A stretch of 64,000 bases of DNA from Alternaria dauci (taxonomy: Eukaryota > Ascomycota > Dothideomycetes > Pleosporales > Pleosporaceae), in the NCBI RefSeq assembly GCF_042100115.1, contig NC_091276.1, positions 372,001-436,000 on the forward strand. The letters are read 5' to 3'. Both the position numbers and the translations under genes were made by a program. The notes beneath the pieces were generated by a model, which saw only the letters and a list, made by a program, of their open reading frames with translations, did no database searches and had not been told where the DNA came from. Of the stretch, positions 51,912 to 61,261 are shown piece after piece; the first letter of the stretch is position 1; each line of letters opens with the position of its first letter.

Positions 51912-53708
51912 ATGTCGCACAGCATTCTTCCCCGTACTGATAGTGTCAAGATGATCCGACCGAGTCTGCAAGACGAAGTTAGCGACCAAACGAACCTCGC
52001 AAAAACCTGGAGGCGCCGCAACCAGAACACGCCTGGCTATCGAGCTCCAGGCAGCAGCCTGCTGAGCATGTTGAAATGTCTTCGGCGGCCAGCAGACAAT
52101 GAGGAAACTCTTGCGCCAAAAGTGGTCTCGCCACAGAGTGTCCAGCCTTGTTACCAGCACTGGCCTCTGGACCTTAACTCGCCTTCCATCCGACTGATAC
52201 GTGTCCGCCCAGACCTGTCCTCGGACGGACAAATCCAATTGGAGATTCGCCATGCCTCAACCAAAAGCACCTACATCTGTCTCTCATACGTATGGGGTGA
52301 GGAACGGGCCAACCTCTCGATCAGGTTAGCCGGACGACTCTTCCTGGTTCGTCGAAACCTGTATGCATTCCTGAACTCAGCGAGGAAGAAGCCGCATATT
52401 TGCAGTGAATGGCTCTGGATCGACGCGCTGTGTATCGATCAATCGAATAATTCTGAAAGATCACATCAAGTGCAGCAGATGGGGCACATATTTAGCCATG
52501 CGGTCAAAGTGATCTCATGGCTTGGCGACGAAGAAAGAATCGCCAGATTCCTTCGCGGGAGAACGGAGCCCCTCATATTAGACACTTCGCATATCGAGGA
52601 CTACCGCCCGGGTACATCAGATTTCTTCGCAAGCCAGTATTGGCGCCGCGCTTGGATAACTCAAGAAGTCGGTCTGGCACGCTCCATCACCTTCATGGCA
52701 GGCAACGAGGAAATTGACCGCCGGCAGCCGTCATGGGAGGAGGAACGTACCGATTTTCCATATCTCATAACCTTCCCAGTGTACTTTACGAATCTTTCGC
52801 ATCAATGGAAGGGCAGGAGCCTCATTTACCTTTTGCAATTTTTCTCCAAGAAAGGATGCCAGAATCGCTGCGATCGCGTCTTTTCCTTACTGGGCGTATG
52901 CGGCGAGGGCTCAGACCTTGAGGTCGACTACGACATCTCGAACGATGACCTGGCCAAGCGAGTCTTGAAAGCATGCAGCAACACCTTCTGCCTCTGCGTC
53001 ATCAGGCTCCTCCACAGGGTGCTGAACCTGTCAGAACCAAATCCAGCCGTGGTAGAAAAGCAGTTGTTCGGAACTCTCTCCTTATCGACACACAAGTCTC
53101 TCCACGACAGTCAAATGATGATATTGAAATCACTAGACAGTGTCGTTGGGAGCGGTAATCCCATGGCAGTCGACATACGCATGATGGCGCTCTGTCAATC
53201 AGAAGTCGGTCGCATTTCCATAACCATATTACCGGGAACTTGCTCTCGCGTCCATAACTCAGAAAACGGGTCTACACTACATTACAACAGATGCGAAATC
53301 GTAATCGAAGAGAAGTTATACCTTACGAGCAAAGAAGCAATTAAAAGCTCACACGGCTGCTCAGTAAGCTACAATCGAGACGCACAAGCATGGAACGTCA
53401 TTTTTCCTTTTGCATCACTTGTCCAGCTAGCATGCATGAGAGAGACAATTCCGCTCTGCAAACGAGGCAGTGATGAAAACGCCGCTTCCGTGGAAGCGCA
53501 CGACGAGTCTGGATTGCGCATATATTCGGGTGACGATGTGTACATAGAGGCTCCTGATCTTAGTCTTCGGATGCTAGGAAAACCGCCAACGCCGTCACTT
53601 GGAAGTTTGCGCAGCTTCAAAGTACAGCCGTATGTTGATGGCCAAGGTCGATCTAGGCACTGCGGAGTCTTTGTGTACGACCGAGAAGACAACAAGGATG
53701 CATCATAG
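51912..53708 (+). CDS. HET-domain (heterokaryon-incompatibility-type) protein
   Basis: Single exon, 598 aa. The HET domain (PF06985-type) is clear: YICLSYVWGEE near residue 120, then LWIDALCIDQSNNSERSHQVQQM near 171, HAVKVISWLGD and WRRAWITQEVGLA near 249. HET proteins are known to trigger fungal cell death or growth arrest on non-self recognition, although most family members are untested. After the domain comes the usual FFSKKGCQNRCDRVFSLLGV element of long HET proteins. The remaining 250 residues have no NACHT, WD40, ankyrin or other partner domain that I can see. The absence of introns and its position beside other accessory genes fit a rapidly evolving family. The start is chosen as the first ATG of the frame. 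Confidence 0.88.
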   Translation: MSHSILPRTDSVKMIRPSLQDEVSDQTNLAKTWRRRNQNTPGYRAPGSSLLSMLKCLRRPADNEETLAPKVVSPQSVQPCYQHWPLDLNSPSIRLIRVRPDLSSDGQIQLEIRHASTKSTYICLSYVWGEERANLSIRLAGRLFLVRRNLYAFLNSARKKPHICSEWLWIDALCIDQSNNSERSHQVQQMGHIFSHAVKVISWLGDEERIARFLRGRTEPLILDTSHIEDYRPGTSDFFASQYWRRAWITQEVGLARSITFMAGNEEIDRRQPSWEEERTDFPYLITFPVYFTNLSHQWKGRSLIYLLQFFSKKGCQNRCDRVFSLLGVCGEGSDLEVDYDISNDDLAKRVLKACSNTFCLCVIRLLHRVLNLSEPNPAVVEKQLFGTLSLSTHKSLHDSQMMILKSLDSVVGSGNPMAVDIRMMALCQSEVGRISITILPGTCSRVHNSENGSTLHYNRCEIVIEEKLYLTSKEAIKSSHGCSVSYNRDAQAWNVIFPFASLVQLACMRETIPLCKRGSDENAASVEAHDESGLRIYSGDDVYIEAPDLSLRMLGKPPTPSLGSLRSFKVQPYVDGQGRSRHCGVFVYDREDNKDAS

Positions 53709-54235
53709 AGGTCATCAGCGGGAAAGTCTTAGTCGGTCAGTGAGAAGTCGCTGGTCACTAAGATGCTTACCTTTACCCGCAAGAAATCGTCCCGAGCATG
53801 TGTTCTGTCGATGCCTCTCGCGTATACGGACCCTGTGCAGCGCAGCTACATATTGGCGATTCTCTTTATCCGGAGCACGGCTATATGAGAGCCCCACAAA
53901 CAGCGCGAAGCTGCGTGGCCTTGTGATATCAATAAAGGAGATGATCGGACAAATTGATATAACTTGGCTGGGACAAAGTGCCGTTGCAGCACGGCAGTGG
54001 TGGTTCTTGGCGAAAAGCTGGATCATGCAGATGCTAGGCTTCATATACAAGGATTGTTACGTACATTGTTTGCGGGTGATTTAGATCACGAAACGACAAT
54101 ACTTCGTATCCACTGAACGTAGCCTTTGGTCCGAAAGACTCACACTTTGGGTTCTCTCGACTCCTGCCACAACCGCCGTCCCATCGCTCCATCATCGATA
54201 TCTCGCAGTCCATCACCTCAACACTAGGCACCAAA
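53709..54235. other. Intergenic region upstream of the CE15 gene
   Basis: Holds the 3' flank of the HET gene and the CE15 promoter. No gene is supported; the open frames here are short and low in quality. Confidence 0.45.
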
Positions 54236-55571
54236 ATGCGCACCTCATTCCTCACAATCCTGCCCTTGGCAATCACAGCCAGCAGCACACCTCTAGCACC
54301 CACCAGCCCGCACCACCTCGACCTCCTCCCCCGCCAAACAAACACAACATGTCCCCCAACCCCCAACCCCATGCCCAAAGCCGCCGCCTTCCCTTCTATC
54401 AAAACCATGCCAGACCCCTTTCTCTACCTCGACAGCAAAACCCGCGTCCAAAGTCCAACCGAATGGCTCCAATGCCGACAACCCGAGATCCTCAAGCTGC
54501 TGCAAGAATACCAATACGGATACTATCCGAACCACGCTCAAGAAACGGTGTCAGCGACACGGAGCGGGAATACATTGACTGTTAGCGTGACCGCAGGCGG
54601 GAAGACGGGTAGTATATCCGCGACGCTGAATTTACCGGGTGGGAGCGGTCCGTTTCCTGTTGTGATTTCGATTGGCGGCATGGATACGAAGAGCTATGTG
54701 AATGCGGGGATCGCGGTGGTGACGTTTGATTATACGAGGGTGGCGGCGGATAGTAATAGTAAGAGTGGGGTGTTTTGGACGTTGTATGGTGGCAGGGATA
54801 TTGGTGGGTTATGTGCTTGTTCACTGTTTTGGATGCGTGCTGATATGTTCTAGGTGTTTTGACGGCGTGGGCGTGGGGATTCCATCGCGTGCTTGATGGC
54901 ATTGAGCTCAAGGTGCCGGAGATTGATGCAAGTAGATCTGGGGTCACGGGGTGTTCGCGTCTGGGCAAGGCAGCGTTGGCGGCTGGGCTGTTTGATGAGC
55001 GTATCGCTGTTACGATGCCCATGTGCTCTGGCGTCCAAGGCGCCGGGCCTTACCGGTACAGCTTGAGCGGACAGGGAGAGAATCTGGAAAACGCTGTGAG
55101 TTACTCCACCTTCACGATCCCGCACCGATGCCCGAGAAACTGGCCGTACTAACGGATTCATTCCAGAAATCAGGAGCAGGATGGTGGACGTCCTCTGGTA
55201 TCTCACAATTCGTCGGCAAATCCACCCAACTACCTTACGACGCCCACACCATCGTCGCAGCCATCGCTCCCCGCGCAGTCATCCTCTCGCAAAACGCCAA
55301 CGACCAGTTCACAGACTCCAAAGGCACGGCTCAAGTCACATTCCCGGCGGCCAAGACTGTGTATAACTGGCTGGGCGTGGGTGAGAAGCTGGGCATGAGT
55401 ATACCGTCTGGCGGGCACTGTGATATGAACGGGTACGCGGATGTTTTGCCGTTTGTACAAAAGGTGTTGCAGGGGAAGAGCACAACGAGGAACTATGATG
55501 ATTTGAAGGGGTGGAAGGCAATGCCTGAGGCGTACCCTTGGGCGAGCGATGTGCCGAGGGGAAGTGAGTAG
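54236..55571 (+). CDS. 4-O-methyl-glucuronoyl methylesterase-like enzyme, CE15 (secreted)
   Basis: Splits ester bonds between lignin alcohols and 4-O-methyl-glucuronic acid on xylan. Exons 54236-54803, 54854-55095 and 55167-55571 (introns 50 and 71 bp) give 404 aa. A signal peptide (MRTSFLTILPLAITASS) precedes a Pro/Thr-rich, possibly KEX2-processed segment (LLPRQ). The alpha/beta hydrolase core holds the CE15 nucleophile elbow GCSRLGK (Ser224) and the catalytic His354 in GGHCDMNG. The FDYTRVAADSN and GAGPYRYSLSG blocks are typical of the family. There is no CBM1 linker, so it is the catalytic domain alone. Together with the AA9 gene about 17 kb away it points to plant-biomass degradation. 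The function is well supported by family; the substrate is inferred. Confidence 0.92.
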
Positions 55572-55798
55572 GGTATTAAGTAGAAGTAGAAATAGAAATA
55601 GAAGTAAGGAGTATCGGCGATGCGACCATCCGCGGAGCCATGTGGTAGTGGGGCGATGCCGTCGCTAATCGGCCAAGGCCCGGCGCGATGACGTACCCCG
55701 CGTCGCATCCGCCGCGTCAACCATGCATCAAATCAATCACGGCCGACGATGGAATCTTGCCAGAATAGCCTCCCGCACCCAGCCCGCCGTCCGCAACC

Positions 55799-57991
55799 AT
55801 GTCGACGACGACCCAGCCGCTCACCCCCGCGCAGACACACGCCCTCTTCGACATCCTGATCCACCACCAAGTCTACGCCGAAATCGAAGCCTTCAAGTAC
55901 CCCTCGACCATCGACCACTATGGCTACCCCTTCCGCAAGGCCGACGGCGTGCAGTCGACGAGCCCGCTGCTGCAGAACATGCTCAACAAGTTTGCGCTGT
56001 GCAACCCCGCGATCCGCAACTTTGGCGAGAGCTGGTGGTCCGACAAGATCCAGACGCTGGTGGCGAGGATGGCCGAGGCCGAACTGAGCGAGAGCTACGA
56101 CAAGGGCGCCATTGGGAGCCGCAAGGCGCTGGCGACGGCCGCGAGCAGCATTGCAGAGTATGTGGCCAGAGGCATGCTGGGCGGATACCCGGCGGCGAAG
56201 AAGACGGAGAGCAAGAAGGAGTACGACACGAGCAAGCCCGAAGACGTCATTCAGGGCTTCGAGGAGCTGGTCAAGGATGCAATTTACGGGAATGCGCTCG
56301 ACGATCTGTATGAAAAGGTCAAGGCGACGCCGCGGCTCGAGGACCATTCGAGTAGTCTGCAGGCGGCCCACGAGTATATGCTGCTGAAGTAAGTACTACT
56401 TGTATTCGACCAACACCAACCTAACCACCACAGCGCCGCCTCCTTCCTCCACCACGTCTTCGTCATGTCGCCCGACGGGCAGTACCTCGTCCGCCTGCTC
56501 GAGAACCTGCACCGCCTCATCCCCTACACCGTCATCCGCCAGACGCTGCGCGTCGGCAACGCCGCCACCATGATCAATGGCATGGTCCGGCTCGTGCTGG
56601 CCAAGCTCTCCGTCACAGCAATGACCAACTGGATCGGCCTCACCAACAACACAAACGACGGCATGAACCTGCTCCAGCAAATCATATCCACTATCCTCGC
56701 CTGGGACACGACCGAGTTCCAGAAACGGGCTACGAAACTGGAAGCGTCACGCAACGCGCCGGATAAGAAGGTGTTCAAGGCAATCAAGAGTTATGTGTAT
56801 GCGTCCCGCGAGAAACACGAAGCAGCGCGGAGCCAGTCCGTTGCGCAGGAAAAGTCGATTGCGGCAGTCATTCTCGAGACCGCGGAGCCCCCGTTCAAGA
56901 TCGATGCGGAGTCGCTCAACGAACATCAACACAGCGTCGCAATGGAGTACCTCAGCACCTACCTCTCCATCCGCGACCGTGAAGAACTCACAAAAGTGCT
57001 GTGTAAATCCAACCCCGATGTCCTCACCTCAACCATCCGCGACGCCGTCGCAGCCATGGACCCTGTTATCCGCGACATTCATAACGCGGTCGATCTCAGC
57101 GGCACCGTGACTGATGCTGAAGCTTTCATCACGGACCTGATCAAGACGGCGAAGCCGAAGAAGAAGGCATCCTCTGGACCCAAGAGCCGCGAGACGAGCA
57201 AGTCGAGACCGAGTTCTCCGGACCCGGCGAGCGTGACGGACCAGGAAGCTAGTGATGCGCCGACGGTAGAGGACTTTGTTGTCTTGTTGAAGAAACATGC
57301 GCCGTCGATGCATAAATTTTTGCATCAGGTTACGAAGAATGCGCCGGGCTTGGCGCAGGAGTATCTCGTGTATGCGAAACGGATATTTGCAGAGTTCCGC
57401 GTCGATGAGCGGGTTGCGCAGATGGAAGAGGACGGACAAGGTGGTGTTGGTGGAGCGGGGAATATGACGGCGCCGTTGCATGCCCTGTTTGAATCGCTGG
57501 GAAGAGAGAAACAGGAGGAATTGAGAACGTTGCTGGATCAGCATGAACAGCATCTACAGACGCTAAAGGATACGAGTCGCACGCGGTTGGAGAGTATTAT
57601 GCGATCTGCGTCCTCGTCCTCATCACAAAATAGTAATAAATTGACAGCAGGAACAACACACGGCCCAGGCATGTACCTCTCCCGCTGGAACGCGCTGCTA
57701 GATTCTACACTTATTTCCCCGGCGACGATACACGGGCCTGTGCGGAAAGGGTGGGAGGTGAAAGGCGAGTTGGATGGGAAAGGGCTGAAGACGTCGTCGG
57801 TGTTGCTGGATAAGGAGAGGAAGAGGGATCGGGTGAGTGCGATGATGGCGGATGGGACGGGGGATCGCGTCGAGCGGAAGGAGAGGAAGAGGGATGGGTT
57901 GGAGGAGGAGAGTATGGAGAGGGTGTGGGAGGGGATGAGGGAGGGGTGGGTGGGGGTTTGTAGGGGGCTGGAGATTATGGGGCCGGAGTAG
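55799..57991 (+). CDS. PXB / DUF3818-domain protein without a PX domain
   Basis: Relative of yeast Ypr097w-type lipid-binding proteins, in which a PX-associated (PXB) domain, a PX domain and DUF3818 follow one another. Exons 55799-56388 and 56434-57991 (45 bp intron) give 715 aa. The N-terminal PXB-like part shows LFDILIHHQVYAEIEAFKYP and YGYPF. DUF3818-like blocks follow: VIRQTLRVGNAATMINGMVRL, LSVTAMTNWIGLTNNTNDG, ILAWDTTEF and the later YLVYAKRIFAEFR helix. The lysine-rich linker (KTAKPKKKASSGP) and the C-terminal charged region (ERKERKRD, EESMERVWEGM) are low-complexity. I see no PX phosphoinositide-binding motif between the two parts. This may be the shorter PX-less paralogue type, whose function is unknown. 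The name rests on pattern memory and needs a domain search. Confidence 0.75.
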
Positions 57992-59182
57992 GGGGTGGTG
58001 GGTGTTGTTGTTGTTGACTTTGGTCTCTTTTTTCCTTTGGCTGCGCTGGGATGGGTATGGTTTAGAGTGGTGGGTTAAAGCGCTGTTTTGTTATGATGGC
58101 ATGGGAATCTCTTATGATGGAGACTTGGCATATATAGAGGAAGACTAGATCTTAAGTCAAGAGGATATATGGATTATATTTACTTGATTCTACTTCCTCA
58201 CTTCTCAGGCAGAATTTAGTCAACGTCTAAAATCATGCTGTGATGTTCCTATCCCGGTCTGTTGGCAAGGAACTAGGAGACAAAAAGGTAGAGAAGAAGA
58301 CAATGTTAAACAATAATTCCTGTAGGAGTAGAAGATGCATGCGGAACGTTTCCTTTATGCTTGTGCTTGTCCTCGTCTGTCCTCACGTGTAGTCGACGTA
58401 GCTCCGCGCACCCACAATACTAGCCAATGAACGAGATAGACGGAGCATTATTGCGATAGAAACGTAGGTAGGGCAAGCTCTGCAAAAAACCCACATCGGA
58501 AAAAGGCCCACGAGCTGAAAACCGGGAATCAAAGCGTATTTCGATTAGCACCACACCACGACGTCAACATTCTTCCCTCTCCCGTTTTCCACCCCTTGTC
58601 CACCTATTTCGTCCCGTGCGGGTCCGTGTTTTTCGATTTCGGGGATTTTTCCTTCCATTGCGTCGTTGCGTCGGAATGCAAATCGTTTTTCTGATCATGC
58701 ATACCGGGATGTTCGGATGTGAGCCGTTGCCGGATCCGCGCATCGAAAATAGACCCCTCATGTCTTGGGACATCGTTTCCTGATGGGGACTGGTAGTGAT
58801 GATGATGATGATGATGATGACGGTGACGAGGGATGTGTCTCGTGATCGTGTCAGGTTCGTGAGCGCGTGTAAATGGTGCACGCGATGTGTGATTAGAAGG
58901 GAGGAGGCGGAACCCTTCGGATCTGGAGTGATGGAGTGGGTGACTTTTGCTTTGTCGCTTTTTCAATCGCTGTCATTGGAACGATGGAAATATGTATGCA
59001 AAATGATGCTTTGGATTATTGTACAGTAACTACTGGTATCTCTACTAGACTTGTAAACCAAAAAAGCGTGAATGGTATCTCGTTAACATATCCCAAATGC
59101 AAAGCCAACCCCAAAAACGCCTCCAGCCCATCTCCCATCCCCAATATTGATACATCCCAACCAATCCACCAGTACCCATACA
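57992..59182. other. Convergent intergenic region with a (GAT)n tract
   Basis: Lies between two converging genes. It contains GTT repeats near 57999-58014 and a (GAT)n microsatellite at 58797-58820. No gene is supported. Confidence 0.5.
58797..58820 (+). repeat. (GAT)n microsatellite
   Basis: Eight GAT units in a row in non-coding DNA. Confidence 0.9.
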
Positions 59183-61261
59183 TCACGACATAACAAACTT
59201 GCCCGCTGCCTCTACATCCGGAACCCTAAACCCATCTTCCCCATCCCCCCAAGCCACACTCTGCACACTAACACTCCACGCCACAAGCACCATCCGCGCC
59301 ACAAACCCCACCATCTCCACACTCAGCGGCAGCTCCGCTTTCAGCACCTGCTCCATCTGCTTCGCCAGACTCTTTTCCTTGTTACCACTCTGATCATCCT
59401 CTGCAACCACCATACTCGTCTCCATCATCTCTGAAAACGCACTCGACCGATTCGACTGCCTCCTCGGACTCCGTCGCGAAGATGTAGATTGGCGTTTCGC
59501 GGATTTGGCGGGGAGATTGGGCGGTGTGTCGTGTGTCGAGACGGGAGAAGTAATGGTCTCGACACTGCTCTTTCTGCGCGTCGATGTAGAATGGCTGGCA
59601 ACAGCTGCTTGGTACGCAGCTCGTATCTCGGCCTTTGTCGCTTCTTGCACTGCAGCCAGGACATCTTGCGACTTTAGGTCTGGGACTAGGGCCATGAGGC
59701 GCTCGAGCAAGGTGGTGTATCGCGATACGCGCGCTGTTTTGTCGGCGAGAGAGTCGGGTGTTGTTGGATCGGTGGCTAGTCTACCTAGGCGTTCGCGCTC
59801 GCGGAAGAGGAGGCCGGCGTTCTGGGGCTCGTAGAGGGGCCCGAAGATATTAAGCTGCGGAGCGTGGCGGTGCACTTTGTCAATGAGTTGCTCTAGGCGC
59901 TGGAGCAGGCGGGCGTGAGGGAGACCGGCGGAGGCAATGAATTGGACGGTTCTGATTAGTGGTACTGATGAGAGGGGAGCAAGGCCACCGGAGAAAGGGA
60001 GCGCTGCTATAGCGTTCAACAATGTGTTTGAGGTGTGGACTTCGGTTGATGTGGCGAGGATGTGGAATCTGGGTTCATGGGAACTGGGGAGGGATGCGAG
60101 GAATTTGGATTGTGGGGTGCGGGCGACGTATGGGTGGGTATAGAGGGAGGCGCCGGCCTGCAGCGCCTCGAAAGCTTCGTCGGTGATGAGGATGCTGTGA
60201 ACACCAACGTTGTCTTGCGAGAATGGAAGGGAGCCGGCTGCAAGGTGCTTTGCAAAGAGGGGGGATACACCTGAGCCTGAGGCGTGCCGTTGCGACCTGC
60301 CGCGCCTTTGTTGTGTGAGCGTGACATGGTGTTTGGCGTCTTTCATCTGCGTAACCGCTATCGAGATGCCGTATGCACTGGGTTCGAGCAACGCGTCTGT
60401 GTCGGACTCGTTACTCAACTGGCTTCCAAGGATGATGGACAGCGCTGCGAGCTCTCCAGAGGTTATCTTCACAATCATCCTTCCCTCCTCATACTTCGCC
60501 GTCTGGCCCTCCTTCATCCATGACCGTTGTACAGCCTTCTGGGCATCGTCATTGCGCAGCCCACTTCGCATCGATACCAATGCAGACGCCGGCCTCTTCA
60601 CGGATAGACTTCTAGCCAGACCCATCTCAACCGCCGACAGATCCAAACTCTTCCTGGCAGTCTTTGGGCTAAGCTCCCCGCGCTTGACATTCGACATGGA
60701 TTTCGACCGCCCCAGATTCCCTGCGGGCTTCTTTGCTCGCCCCAGAAATTTCGTCATGTCTCCAGGGTATGACGCTCGCTCCGAAAGTGGTCGGGATCGC
60801 AATTCGGTTGCGAACGCATCGTACAGGTTTTCGAGGGGTAATTGTCCAGGATGACCTTGGAGATTGGTAAATAGTGCGGAGGAGAACAGACCCTCATCCC
60901 CGGCTTTTATGATGCCCGACAGGTTTGGCACCCAATAGCGTTTGCTCGAATCTTGCTTTGGTAGTAACAGTCTTTTCCACGAGCTCGAAATGTGTGAGAG
61001 TTGAAGCTGCCCCTCCGTCTTGCCGTCCGTGGTGAAGACGTCGGTTGTGGTGGTGGCTTTTGCCTGCTTGTGCTGCAGGAAGAATCGTGTAACGAGTGCC
61101 ATGGCTGCGACAAGAACAAGTCCAAGTACAACACAGACTGCGATAATATCCTTGGTTTGCATTCTGGATTTGGCGGGCGTTATACTTATACAAATGTCGC
61201 TTGTTGTTAGTAGCCCGTTAGACCCTGGCCCTTCTGACAGGAGGGTAGTCTGGTCGCCCAA
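59183..61261 (-). CDS. Single-pass membrane protein of unknown function
   Basis: Not recognised by family. Single exon, 692 aa. One strong membrane helix (IIAVCVVLGLVLVAAMALVT) spans residues about 38-58, after a short N-terminus lacking a signal peptide. The rest is probably cytosolic. It has Ser/Lys-rich basic patches (GRSKSMSNVKR, RKSLDL) and a central folded part (residues about 250-480, for example RMIVKITSGELAALSIILG, VHSILITDEAFEAL, FIASAGLPHARLLQRLEQLI). A Ser/Arg-rich disordered stretch (SSRRSPRRQSNRSS) and a C-terminal helix (VEMVGFVARMVLVAWSVS) follow. The long uninterrupted frame and normal composition make it a real gene. A second Met (61163) would put the helix almost at the N-terminus. 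No function can be assigned. Confidence 0.8.
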   Translation of the reverse strand: MGDQTTLLSEGPGSNGLLTTSDICISITPAKSRMQTKDIIAVCVVLGLVLVAAMALVTRFFLQHKQAKATTTTDVFTTDGKTEGQLQLSHISSSWKRLLLPKQDSSKRYWVPNLSGIIKAGDEGLFSSALFTNLQGHPGQLPLENLYDAFATELRSRPLSERASYPGDMTKFLGRAKKPAGNLGRSKSMSNVKRGELSPKTARKSLDLSAVEMGLARSLSVKRPASALVSMRSGLRNDDAQKAVQRSWMKEGQTAKYEEGRMIVKITSGELAALSIILGSQLSNESDTDALLEPSAYGISIAVTQMKDAKHHVTLTQQRRGRSQRHASGSGVSPLFAKHLAAGSLPFSQDNVGVHSILITDEAFEALQAGASLYTHPYVARTPQSKFLASLPSSHEPRFHILATSTEVHTSNTLLNAIAALPFSGGLAPLSSVPLIRTVQFIASAGLPHARLLQRLEQLIDKVHRHAPQLNIFGPLYEPQNAGLLFRERERLGRLATDPTTPDSLADKTARVSRYTTLLERLMALVPDLKSQDVLAAVQEATKAEIRAAYQAAVASHSTSTRRKSSVETITSPVSTHDTPPNLPAKSAKRQSTSSRRSPRRQSNRSSAFSEMMETSMVVAEDDQSGNKEKSLAKQMEQVLKAELPLSVEMVGFVARMVLVAWSVSVQSVAWGDGEDGFRVPDVEAAGKFVMS

